Positions 1-8,163 of a stretch of DNA of 17,951 nucleotides are shown here, piece after piece. Position 1 is the first letter of the stretch. Each line of letters starts with the position of its first letter. The notes beneath the pieces were generated by a model, which was not told where the DNA came from, did no database searches, and saw nothing but the letters and a program-made list of their open reading frames with translations. Source of the stretch: Chrysochromulina tobinii (lineage: Eukaryota; Haptophyta; Prymnesiales; Chrysochromulinaceae); the NCBI GenBank assembly GCA_001275005.1, contig JWZX01000977.1:1-17951 (forward strand), given 5' to 3'. Both the position numbers and the translations under genes were made by a program.

Positions 1-2
1 CA

Positions 3-1010
3 CGACCGCCGCCGCCGCCCTCGCCGCCGCCCGCGCCGCCGCCGCCGCCCTCGCCGAACCCCAGCCCGCCTCGGCCACCCGCGCACCCGCCGCCACCCAC
101 GCCGCCCTCGCATCCGCCAGGGTGGCACGAATCCCTCCCGCCGCCGCCCTCGCCGCCATATGTGGGCCCATTGGGGCGCGCGTGGGACGGCATGAAGCAT
201 TTCGTCACTTCGACGTTCGACGCAGTGCGCACGCCGATCATGTCCTTCGTCAAGGACGCCAGCGAGCACCGTCTGAGCGCGGAGCGGGTCTTCGTGTTGG
301 CTTTCGTGGCGATCCTGTCCACGGCGTGCTGTGCGCTGTGCTGCATCTGCTGGTGCATGAGCGACGCGGACGACTCTAGCAAACGCGCGGCGGCCGAGGG
401 CGGCGTCGGCGGCGGCGGCTTGCTCTCCGACCGAGAGTCCGAGATGCTCTCGATGCTCGATCGGGAGATCCTGGCCTCCAGGGATGTCCTCGATGCGAAG
501 CACAACGCGCGACGCAACGCGGTCGCGAAGGTGGGGGCCAAGGGCGGCCTGAGCCCTCCTCCGGGCAAATCGCGCGTTCGCTGGCTGCCGCTTCGTCGGA
601 TCACTCCGAGTGGCTACATGCGTGCCGGTACGCACGATGAGGACGGCGAGGGCGTCAACTTTGAGATTGGAGGCGATTCCGACGAGGAGGAGGACGCACC
701 GGCGTTGGGCGCGGTGCTCGGCACGGCGCCCATCGGCATGGCGCCCTGTGGCAACGCCGTCGCCTCCAGTGCCCTCTCCGTGTACGCGGACGTGCCTGAG
801 GGCACGGGCACCAGGCTGCGCCTCACCATAGCCTCCAGCGGCGGCGACGGCAGCGGCGGCGGCGCGGAGATCAACGTACCGCTGCCCGCGGGCGTGGTGG
901 CACATCAGGCGATCCGCTTCCAGCTGCTTCCCTCTCAGATCGCTGCGCTCCACGCCGAGGATGTCCTCGCGCTGCGCGACGGGCGCTTCCACGTGTCTCG
1001 CGTCTCGTAA
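3..1010 (+). CDS. Proline-rich single-pass membrane protein, 3' part
   Basis: The reading frame is open from the left edge to a TAA at 1008-1010, so the true start lies outside the window; the first in-frame ATG at 192 is probably internal. Before it, about 55 codons are mostly Pro with Ser, Ala and His (PPPPPSPPPAPPPPPSP-type runs), as in hydroxyproline-rich wall glycoproteins and pherophorins. Roughly 40 residues after the ATG there is one hydrophobic, cysteine-rich segment (VFVLAFVAILSTACCALCC) that should span a membrane. A Gly-rich linker, a basic stretch, an acidic patch (GGDSDEEEDAP) and a C-terminal region with a VPLPAGV-type turn follow. Inference: extracellular Pro-rich stalk, one membrane helix and a cytoplasmic tail of about 215 residues. 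I recognise no enzyme domain. The frame and the membrane helix are secure; the wall-glycoprotein likeness rests on composition only. Confidence 0.6.
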   Translation, partial: RPPPPPSPPPAPPPPPSPNPSPPRPPAHPPPPTPPSHPPGWHESLPPPPSPPYVGPLGRAWDGMKHFVTSTFDAVRTPIMSFVKDASEHRLSAERVFVLAFVAILSTACCALCCICWCMSDADDSSKRAAAEGGVGGGGLLSDRESEMLSMLDREILASRDVLDAKHNARRNAVAKVGAKGGLSPPPGKSRVRWLPLRRITPSGYMRAGTHDEDGEGVNFEIGGDSDEEEDAPALGAVLGTAPIGMAPCGNAVASSALSVYADVPEGTGTRLRLTIASSGGDGSGGGAEINVPLPAGVVAHQAIRFQLLPSQIAALHAEDVLALRDGRFHVSRVS

Positions 1011-1867
1011 CAGCTCGCCCAATGGGACGTCGCGCCGTCGTGGGCACCGACCGAGCGTGGCGAGGCAGTGGTGAGGGCGGGGGGGACGGAGGCGGCGAGG
1101 GTGGCGGTAAGGCGCAGGCGAGGAAGGTGGTGAAGGTGGAGGTGACGGTGGAGGCGACCGAGACGGCGAGATGGCGGAGGAGAGGGCGCCCCCCCGGACT
1201 CCTGCAGGTCTGTGCAGCGCGGACGAGCGGACCGCAGGAGGCCGAAGAGCCGGACGCTGAGACGAGAGCGCGACGGCGTGGGCCACGTAGCTACCACGTA
1301 GCAGCTGCACTCTCCCCCAGATCGTTGATCCACATTTCCAACTCCTCGGAGATGTCTTTTACCGAACACGTTGCAACCTCGAACCTGAACCTCAGTCCTC
1401 ACCGTGAGGACCTCACGGCATACAATTCAAATGTTCAATCACGAATCAGGCGGGTGGGGATGGTCATGACGCATGCTGTGTAAGAAAACTGAAAATGTAA
1501 GCCACTTGTTCTTCTTCTTTCTAGCAGGAAATTCACGGAATTTACCTCGACCAATTCGAGGATTCGAGCGAGTACTCAGTACTTGTGTTGACCGAGGGGA
1601 GCGGAGCCGTCCTTTGAGACGGTGTCGAGAGACGGTGGTGTGGTCAGAGCGCGCGGGGGGACACCGCGGACGAATAACGGACGAAATTGACTGACTCAGA
1701 TCTGCGCATTTCGGCACCGGTAAAAAGACACCGGGCTCCGGGGGGAGCCGGGTCACACACGGGACACACGGGCGCACACGGGCACACGGATCACTAACAC
1801 AGACGAACCTCACATTTCGGCACCGGTAAAAGCTGGAGATGTGCGATCTCCGACGAGACCTGACAAG
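1011..1867. other. Intergenic region with purine-rich block and small repeats
   Basis: No convincing gene. Positions about 1060-1190 form a G/A-rich block (GGAGG, GGTGG, GGCGG steps) on the plus strand. A short perfect inverted repeat, CCGTGAGG-A-CCTCACGG, lies at 1402-1418. From about 1480 the GC content falls. The 3' half holds the leader of the RlmN-like gene, with a 19-bp direct repeat, a small hairpin (GGCTCC/GGAGCC near 1734-1749) and four degenerate CACACGGG-type units at about 1754-1790. Confidence 0.5.
1707..1831 (+). repeat. 19-bp direct repeat in the leader of the RlmN-like gene
   Basis: The sequence CATTTCGGCACCGGTAAAA occurs exactly at 1707-1725 and again at 1813-1831, 106 bp apart. 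The second copy ends 36 bp before the first in-frame ATG of the RlmN-like gene. A small hairpin and a run of CACACGGG-like units lie between the copies. The position suggests promoter or 5' leader elements, but nothing in the sequence proves binding or function. Confidence 0.7.
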
Positions 1868-3196
1868 ATGTTGTTGGTCTTCACGGCCGCGACTAATCAA
1901 CACCAAATGCGAGTCCTTGCCCTCGCCACATTCGCAACCGCCACGGTGGCCGGCTTTGAAGTTTTCTCTTGCAGTGCAGGCATCAAATCTCTGCAACCAT
2001 CACGGTCGATGATCTCAATGCTTGCAGTGCAGGCATCAACCAAGTCCACGACACCACCCTTCCTCTCTCTGTCGGTGGCAGAGCTTTCGGAGCAAATAGG
2101 TGGCAGCGGCCGTGCAAAAGCCGTCTGGGAGGCGCTGCGAAATGGCGAGGATCCACGCCTCTTGCCCGATTCCGGAAAGGCCGTCTCAGATTTCCTGCTC
2201 TCACGCGACGTCACGCCGTCAACGGTGCAGCTGGTGAGCGGATCGGAGGATGGGACGACGAAGCTGCTTGTGAAGCTGCGAGATGGGCTTCAGGTCGAAA
2301 CGGTGCTCATCCCTGTGCGCAAGAGGAGTCCGGACGACGCGGGCGGTACCACTCGGAAACCGACCACAGAGCGCACCACGCTGTGTGTCAGCTCTCAGGT
2401 TGGATGTGACCGCGGCTGCCAGTTTTGCGCGACGGGGACCATGGGGCTGGTCCGCAACTTGAGCGCGGACGAAATCCTGAGCCAGATGATCCATGGAGTG
2501 CGGGTGGTGCGTGAATCGGGACTCCCACCCATCGGCAACGTCGTCTTCATGGGCCAGGGCGAGGCTGGGCGCAACGCCGAGGCGGTGGTGGCGGCTGCCA
2601 CAGCCCTGACAGACCAAAACCGCTTCGGTCTGGCGAGGCAGAAGGTGACCATCTCGACTGTGGGAGTGGATGCCGCCTCGCTGGAAGCGCTTGCGCGAGC
2701 GCCTGCGATGCTCGCGTGGAGCGTGCATGCGGCCGATGCAGAGCTCCGAAGGCGCCTCGTCCCGACATCAAGGGCGCACTCTCCCGAGGAGCTCCGGGAC
2801 GCGCTTGCAGACGCCCTGTCCACTCGGCCGGAGAAGGCGCGCACGCTCATGATTGCCGTCACGCTGCTCGCGGGGATCAATGACAGCCCGGAGCACGCGC
2901 AACAGCTCGCCGAATTCCTCAGGCCGCTGCTCACAGTCGTAAAGAAGATCGCGGTCGATCTGATTCCGTACAACCCACACGACGGCGCGCCTGTTGAGTT
3001 CGAGAGGCCTGCCGATGAGCGCGTGTATGCCTTCTTGCAGCAGATTCGAGCGGCTTTCGAGGGCAGCACCGCTTTGGGCTACGGCGTGTACGTCTCCGTG
3101 CGCGTGCCCAGGGGAGACGAAAAGATGGCGGCGTGCGGCCAATTGGTCACTTCGAGGCAGGCGATCGTTGACAGCGTCGCTGAGGTCGTGGAATGA
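1868..3196 (+). CDS. RlmN-like radical-SAM RNA methyltransferase, probably organelle-targeted
   Basis: The protein has 442 residues from the first in-frame ATG; the next in-frame ATG (1907) is also possible. Family role: RlmN enzymes methylate C2 of an adenine in 23S rRNA (A2503) and tRNA, using a 4Fe-4S cluster, SAM and two extra cysteines. Seen here: the cluster motif GCDRGCQFC (C180, C184, C187), the preceding TLCVSSQ with C173, the VETVLIP segment around residues 143-149, a SVHAADAELRRRLVP segment, TLLAGINDS, DLIPYNPH, and the C-terminal PRGDEKMAACGQL with C423, matching the methyl-carrying cysteine. The first ~60 residues exceed the bacterial core; MRVLALATFATATVAGF (from residue 14) looks like a signal or bipartite plastid presequence. 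Odd: the usual MGMGEP motif reads MGQGEAGRN (residues 228-236). Target is inferred to be organellar rRNA or tRNA. A paralogue with another substrate is possible. Confidence 0.88.
   Translation: MLLVFTAATNQHQMRVLALATFATATVAGFEVFSCSAGIKSLQPSRSMISMLAVQASTKSTTPPFLSLSVAELSEQIGGSGRAKAVWEALRNGEDPRLLPDSGKAVSDFLLSRDVTPSTVQLVSGSEDGTTKLLVKLRDGLQVETVLIPVRKRSPDDAGGTTRKPTTERTTLCVSSQVGCDRGCQFCATGTMGLVRNLSADEILSQMIHGVRVVRESGLPPIGNVVFMGQGEAGRNAEAVVAAATALTDQNRFGLARQKVTISTVGVDAASLEALARAPAMLAWSVHAADAELRRRLVPTSRAHSPEELRDALADALSTRPEKARTLMIAVTLLAGINDSPEHAQQLAEFLRPLLTVVKKIAVDLIPYNPHDGAPVEFERPADERVYAFLQQIRAAFEGSTALGYGVYVSVRVPRGDEKMAACGQLVTSRQAIVDSVAEVVE
1968..2039 (+). repeat. Direct repeat inside the presequence of the RlmN-like gene
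   Basis: CTTGCAGTGCAGGCATCAA is present at 1968-1986 and at 2021-2039, offset by 53 bp, which is not a multiple of three. The reading frame is open across both copies. The second copy ends in an acceptor-like CTTGCAGTGCAG. A GC-AG excision of 1980-2032 (53 nt) or a GT-AG excision of 1974-2027 (54 nt) is therefore conceivable. The repeat is certain; splicing is only a possibility. Confidence 0.75.
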
Positions 3197-3692
3197 TGGC
3201 ATCTTAGCCATGCTTCCATCGAAGGACTCGCTTCATGAGGGATGCGGCAAGCGTTCGTCTCGTGGCGTATAGCCCGCTCGTCGTGCGAAGCGCGTTTCAC
3301 GCCAGGTGCCCAGGGTCGTGAACTCGGGGGCCACGGCAGGTGTGGTCCGGTGCATTTTCAGCTGTAGCTAATTACAACTGCCCAACTGCCGCCACTGCTA
3401 AAGACACGCCATGACACGCTAAAAGGTTAGAAATTGCTCACGCGCTCTCGCTCGGCTAACATCGCTCTCTAGTAAGAAGCGCCGCGCTCCCATAATGGCG
3501 GCCCATTCGATCTGGGTGGGCGGGATGGTCACATTCCCTCGTATCTGAAGCTCCCTTGGCTGTGCCGTGCATGGCTGGCCTCGTCGCTGCTGCATGGTAC
3601 ATGCACTGGTTGCATGGTAGCAAGGCACTGGGTCGCACCGCGTCTCACTGTCATCATGCTGTCACATTCTGCACATGTGGGGAGGATTTGGC
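3197..3692. other. Convergent 3' intergenic region
   Basis: The RlmN-like gene ends at 3196 and the next gene reads toward it from the other strand, ending at 3693, so this 496-bp stretch holds both 3' ends. GC is lower than in the flanking genes. I see no tRNA, conserved coding segment or strong repeat. No clear AATAAA signal stands out. Confidence 0.5.
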
Positions 3693-4511
3693 TCACCAAC
3701 CAGTCTCACCGCCAACTACCACGTCGCCCTCCGCATCCGTCCTCATCGTGTGCGGCACGACCGAGGCGCTCATCGGGAACTCGACTGGCGCGGTGTTGAC
3801 GACGCGGACGACGTTGCCCGAGCCCGGCGTCACCAGGAAGCAGAAGAATGGCCGGTCGAGGCCGTCTTCGGTGTAGAGCTCAATGACCTGCTTGTTGTTG
3901 TTGGGACCCTGCAGCAGCTCGATGCGCGCGTTGAGCGGGCGGCCGTCGGTCTTAAGTAGCACCTGCACGCTCTCCACGTTCGGGTCGAACGGGTAAGTGC
4001 GGAGCGCGCCACCCTGGATGGTCGTCAGCGAAGAGAGGCAGTCGTTGGACGGCTGGTCGACCATATCGGCAACCACGTTGGCCGAGATAGGGAACTCGAT
4101 CTGTCCGATGTTGCGCACCGCCACGGTGTTGGGTCCGCGCGGTGTCTCGATCACCGCCGAAAAGGGGCGCAACTGACCGTTCTCCACGTATACCCGCATC
4201 TTGCAGGGCGTGTTGTCGGGCCCGTGCCATAGCTCGATATCGGCATCGAGTGGGCGACCATCGGTGCTGAGGACGACCTGCACCTGTTCCACCGCCGGGG
4301 AGCGGTACGACCAAGTGCGGAGCGAGCCACCCTGAACCAGAATCGACGAGTCCGTGATCGGAGGTGCCCTGGCTGGCACGATACCGCCGGTGACGTGAGC
4401 CGCTCTGCCGACCGCAGCGATCGGCGCCATTTGCATCACGGGCGGCGCCACGCGCGCCACGCGCGCCACGTTGAGGCTCGGCACAAGCAGGTAAGGGAGG
4501 GTGAGCGCCAT
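3693..4511 (-). CDS. Presequence-bearing protein with two copies of a ~92-residue domain
   Basis: The protein has 272 residues from the ATG at 4511. The N-terminus (MALTLPYLLV, then a Val/Ala/Arg stretch to about residue 50) has the make-up of a signal or bipartite plastid presequence. The rest is one domain twice, at about residues 57-148 and 162-253. Shared landmarks in order: QGG(S/A)LRT, VQV(V/L)L(S/K)TDGRPL(D/N)A, IEL..GP(D/N)N, Y(V/T)E(N/D)G, RPF and EFP(I/M)SA(N/S)VV. The alternating hydrophobic pattern suggests an all-beta fold. I believe similar paired repeats exist as uncharacterised proteins in diatoms and other algae, but that is from memory and unchecked. No catalytic residues are recognisable. 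The gene is tandem with the scramblase gene upstream and convergent with the RlmN-like gene. Confidence 0.75.
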   Translation of the reverse strand: MALTLPYLLVPSLNVARVARVAPPVMQMAPIAAVGRAAHVTGGIVPARAPPITDSSILVQGGSLRTWSYRSPAVEQVQVVLSTDGRPLDADIELWHGPDNTPCKMRVYVENGQLRPFSAVIETPRGPNTVAVRNIGQIEFPISANVVADMVDQPSNDCLSSLTTIQGGALRTYPFDPNVESVQVLLKTDGRPLNARIELLQGPNNNKQVIELYTEDGLDRPFFCFLVTPGSGNVVRVVNTAPVEFPMSASVVPHTMRTDAEGDVVVGGETGW

Positions 4512-5104
4512 GTGGGACACGGGAAATCAGAGAATGTTGTCTGATTTTCTCGATTTTCTTCGAAACGTCAATCAGGGCTCGGAGATGCACGTTCAGATAC
4601 TGCGAGATGCATGTGAAGTTCGCGCACCAAGTGTCAGTGGAAGTACGTACCTAGATCGTGAAACCAAGTGTCAGTTTTTGTCCTAAGAGAGGGGTCTTGA
4701 CACAATGTTTCGTCTAGGTACGTCTAAAATTAGCGAGCCGTAACACCTCTGTCACGCACATGCTGTCACGCCCCTGCCTGTCCCCTGGGCACGCGTGGGT
4801 GGGCCAGAGCCCCAGACGGGACGCGGGAGAGCGGGACGCGGCGTCAGGCCGTCACCTGGAGGTACTAAGACCGCGGTTTAGAGTACACCTACACGTGCCC
4901 GCGTGCGCGACCGCGAGCTTCTCGGCGCTCGGCGGTCGAGGGGGAGGTCGGGCCGGGTCCAGCCCTCACCGGACCTGGGGCTGGGCAAACCTCTAACCTG
5001 GGCGCTGGGGCGTCAGCGCCGAGTGGATGACGGTATAAAAAAAACGCGAATCGCTCTACTCCGCTCAAACGTACCCCCTCCCAATCCCCCCCCACGGAAC
5101 GGAC
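4512..5104. other. Intergenic region, promoter side of the two-repeat protein gene
   Basis: This 593-bp stretch lies between two minus-strand genes, so it holds the scramblase 3' end and the upstream region of the two-repeat protein. The part next to the latter (4520-4760) is AT-richer and carries small direct and inverted repeats. A hairpin GGCGCTG/CAGCGCC is at 5001-5020, followed by TATAAAAAAAA at 5034-5044 on the plus strand. No coding sequence is convincing here. Confidence 0.5.
4626..4723. repeat. Short direct and inverted repeats upstream of the two-repeat protein gene
   Basis: ACCAAGTGTCAGT is found at 4626-4638 and 4663-4675 (direct, 37 bp apart). ACGTACCTAGA at 4645-4655 is the reverse complement of TCTAGGTACGT at 4713-4723. 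They sit 115-212 bp upstream of the ATG at 4511, where regulatory sites would be expected. Function is not shown. Confidence 0.6.
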
Positions 5105-6220
5105 TCACTGGTCGGCCATGAAGCCGGTGCCACCAGCGCCTGCTCCGGCGCTCCTGCCTCCGCTGCCGCGCAGTGTGCACGGTAAGAGGCAGCCGCCGCA
5201 GTGGACAAGGCACAGCGTGCAACCGTTGGCGTCGCAGCACGCGCCGTCGCGCTCAAAGTACATGTAATCGGCGAGGAGCAAGGTGCCCAGCAGCAACGCC
5301 TTCTGATGCGCCGAAAGTTGCGCGGCGGGCGGCAACTCAAGCGTGTACACGTCCGCGTCGGTGACTGCCTCTCGGAGATTACCGGCGAGATCGGTGGGCT
5401 TCCGCTTCACGATGCGCCCGAGCGAGCCCTCGACCACATGGCCACCGACGGCGGCGGCCGGCGCGATCGAAAACTTGGTCGACCTACAGAGCTCGAGGCA
5501 GCCGCCGAAGAGGCAAGGGCCCTTGACTGTCGCGAGCGAGCGGAAGCCGGTGGGCTGCCGCTCCATGACGGTCAGCGTGGGCGTCAAGCCGCCTGCCAAA
5601 AATGGCTGCGTTGCAAAGCCGACGCAGCGCGGGTTGGTGGTCCTGATGCCACCGGCGCTCACGTCGGCCGAGAGGGCGCCCGCGTGCATGTACATGCCAT
5701 CCTTACAGGGATCGCTGCACGCGACGCAGCACAGGCACGGCTTGGCGAGCATGCAACCCGGCCTCTCGAGCGTCAGCACTGTGCCGAGCGTGTCCACATC
5801 CACCATGTGCGAGAGCATCGGATTGAGTCCGGCGGCGGCCTTGAGCTCGAGGAAGAGGCTGTGGTAGGGTGCGCAGCAGTAGCGCGGAACACAGTCCGAG
5901 CGCTCCTTGGCGATGAACAGATGCATGCCCGTGACGCCGTCGTACACGTCGTAGATGTTGGAGCGTTCGCACGCCGGGCAGAGCCCCTCGGTCAGGCTCG
6001 GCCGCTGCATGATCGTGTAAGTGTCCGTCGCATGCAGCAGCGAGGCCGTCATCTCATCAATACCGAGAGCGTCGTGCACGCGGCCGCCGACAGGAATGCC
6101 AGCAGCGACGGGCACGAAGCCACCAAAATGAAACGCGTCCGAGGGCAGCGACTGATACAGCGGCTGCGCGACCGCCACCGGCGACGCGTTGGACTTGGAT
6201 CCGCCACCGCCGAACATCAT
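5105..6220 (-). CDS. Phospholipid scramblase family protein, cysteine-rich
   Basis: The protein has 371 residues from the first ATG at 6220; the upstream extension of the frame to 6367 has no ATG. Family role: Ca2+-dependent scramblases move phospholipids between leaflets, or act as lipid-linked regulators. Seen here: Gly/Pro-rich N-terminus; beta-strand region from about residue 65 (TYTIMQRP, NIYDVYDG, LFIAKERSD); central cysteine clusters (CVPRYCC, CMLAKPCLCCVACSDPC); a GRIVKRKP turn near 268-275; DADVYTLELPP; and the hallmark C-terminal KALLLGTLLLADYMYFE at about 307-323. After it, where many family members end, comes a further Cys-rich tail (CCDANGCTLCLVHCGGC) and a Gly/Ala-rich end. The cysteines could be palmitoylated or bind metal; both are inference. 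No obvious EF-hand-like Ca2+ loop precedes the helix. Family assignment is strong; transport activity is not shown by sequence. Confidence 0.85.
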   Translation of the reverse strand: MMFGGGGSKSNASPVAVAQPLYQSLPSDAFHFGGFVPVAAGIPVGGRVHDALGIDEMTASLLHATDTYTIMQRPSLTEGLCPACERSNIYDVYDGVTGMHLFIAKERSDCVPRYCCAPYHSLFLELKAAAGLNPMLSHMVDVDTLGTVLTLERPGCMLAKPCLCCVACSDPCKDGMYMHAGALSADVSAGGIRTTNPRCVGFATQPFLAGGLTPTLTVMERQPTGFRSLATVKGPCLFGGCLELCRSTKFSIAPAAAVGGHVVEGSLGRIVKRKPTDLAGNLREAVTDADVYTLELPPAAQLSAHQKALLLGTLLLADYMYFERDGACCDANGCTLCLVHCGGCLLPCTLRGSGGRSAGAGAGGTGFMADQ

Positions 6221-6436
6221 ATGGGGATAAAAGCACGCGGAAGCCGGCCGCAGAAGCCTATGCCTCCTCAGGCTCGCGTGTGCATGCGTTACGTGCGTAC
6301 CGCCAAACCCTGTGCGCTGAAGTGTGAAGAGCCTCTGTTTTTTGGCCCTCAATACTTGGAGAGACACTCGGCACGCGTCCTAACACCTATCCTGTAGGCT
6401 ATTCTACGTTCTAAGTCAGAGCCACATGCTTGAATC

Positions 6437-8108
6437 TCACACGCAGGTATCATGTCGAGCACGCGCGGCGGCGGGGCGCCGCCACGCGACGTCCCACTCG
6501 ATGCCTGGCTGGCCCTCGAGCCAGTAGAGCGCCCTAAAGAGTTGAGACAGAACAGGGTCGAGGGATACAGGGGCAAGGGGAGGGGCGAGGCAGGGCTCCA
6601 GCGAGGCGGTGGGCTCGGGGCCATCCTGAGCTTTCGCACCGTCCGGAGCACAAACGCTTTCATGAGCGGACGCGCCGTCCTGAGCATCCGCGCCGTCCTG
6701 ATCATAGGCGCCGTTATGAGCCTCCGCGCCGTGCTGAGCTCCCACGCCGTCCTGAGCACCCTCGTCGCCGTGCCCTAGTGGGTCGCAGTGGAGGAGCGTC
6801 ACAACACGCCCGTGCGCGGCCGCCTCGGCCCGCCCGTCCGGCCATTGCATGCTGGCCAACGTCGCGTCCACGCACGCGGCTTGCTGGGCGGCTTCGCATG
6901 GGAAGGTCGGATGAGCGGTGCGCCCGCGCGTGCGCTCGAGGAGCACCGCACGATGGCGCGCGCTCAGCACTGCGCGCACGGTTATGTCGGGTGCGTCGGT
7001 TACGTCGGTTACGTTGTGTCCGTCGGGTGCGTCGGTTACGTCGGTTACGTCGGTTACGTCGGGTGCGCCGGTTACGTCGGTTACGTCGGTTACGTCGGGT
7101 GCGCCGGCGCCAGGTTCGAAGCTGACCACAACGACGCGTGACGCGCGGAGCCGCGCCGTCCAGCCCGCGCGAGCCTCGCGGCTCGAATTCGCAGAGTCGT
7201 ACACGGCCACCCGACCGTTGGCCGCGGCCACTTCCAGCTGCGCACACGCCGCGGCATGCGCCTGGCGCTTGGCCGCTCCGACGCCGGCGCCGCCGGCACG
7301 GCACGCGCTGAAGAGAACGTCCCGCTCTACGATGGTCAACGTGCCGACCGGCATGGTCGTGAGCATGGCCGCGCAGAGCGTAGTCTTCCCAGAGCCGGCA
7401 GGGCCCACTGGCAGCACAAGCGCCCTCGGGCGCCGAAGCAGCAGCAGCGCGCTGCCGGTGAATGCTGTCTGTGGGAAGTGGTCGAAACGCGCTGCGTCGG
7501 CGACGGCGAAGCCATCTTCTCCCGAGAGCAGATCGAGTAGATCGTTCACGGCCGTCGCGTCGCAGCACCCGACGTACACGAGGAGCTTGAGAGGCAGGGA
7601 GCGTAGCGCGGCACACATGGCGCGGCCTAGACCTCGACGGCCCGCCGACACGAGCGCGAAGCTCCCGTCGTCGCCCGCGCCCGCGAGGGGAAGCGTCGAG
7701 ATGAGCGAGACTGTCGCGGCGCCCTTAGGGCACAGACGCGCGCGGATGTCAGCCGAAGTGGCGGCGGCAGCGACGGCGGTGCTGGCGGGCGTGGCGGCGT
7801 CGTCGGCGGTAGCACGCGGCGCGCCGCTCCGCAGCCGGGCAATATTCGCGATGAGGTCGGCGTGTGCATTCGAGCAGTGCGTGACCGCATGCAGTGCCGG
7901 CGGTGGCCGCTCCGCCGCCTGAAGCCCATCTGTCGGCGTTGGCTTGGACTGGTCAGGGTTGGCTTGGTCAGGGTTGGCTTGGTCAGCATGGGCTTGGAGC
8001 GGCCGCTCCGCCTCAAGCCAATTTGCCAGTAGGCCAACGAACAAGTTGACGTCACGACCGAGCACCAACGCGTGTGCACTTGAACGAACGATGCTCGTCG
8101 CAGCGGCA

Positions 8109-8163
<55 letters not shown>

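Noticed and set aside
1022-1483. Small plus-strand frame in the purine-rich block
   Set aside because: Its Gly/Arg/Glu content follows from GGNGGN simple sequence, and no conserved segment or supported start exists.
3420-3480. Possible tRNA-like segment
   Set aside because: No acceptor stem pairing or TTCGA T-loop in the right place.
5034-5044. TATAAAAAAAA as a TATA box on the plus strand
   Set aside because: It lies between two minus-strand genes and leads into the antisense of the scramblase gene; no plus-strand gene follows.
6221-6367. N-terminal extension of the scramblase frame
   Set aside because: It has no ATG (the frame begins with GTG at 6367), and its composition differs from the coding region; start placed at the ATG at 6220.
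5201-6397. Long plus-strand open frame (398 codons) opposite the scramblase gene
   Set aside because: The minus strand carries ordered scramblase motifs; the plus frame is Arg/Ala/His-rich without any family pattern, a GC-driven antisense shadow.
6981-7106. Tandem array considered as CRISPR
   Set aside because: The unit is 9 bp with no spacers and is an in-frame coding minisatellite.
6918-7922. Plus-strand open frame (334 codons) opposite the TrmA-kinase gene
   Set aside because: It lacks motifs, whereas the opposite strand shows Walker A and TrmA motifs in a much longer frame.
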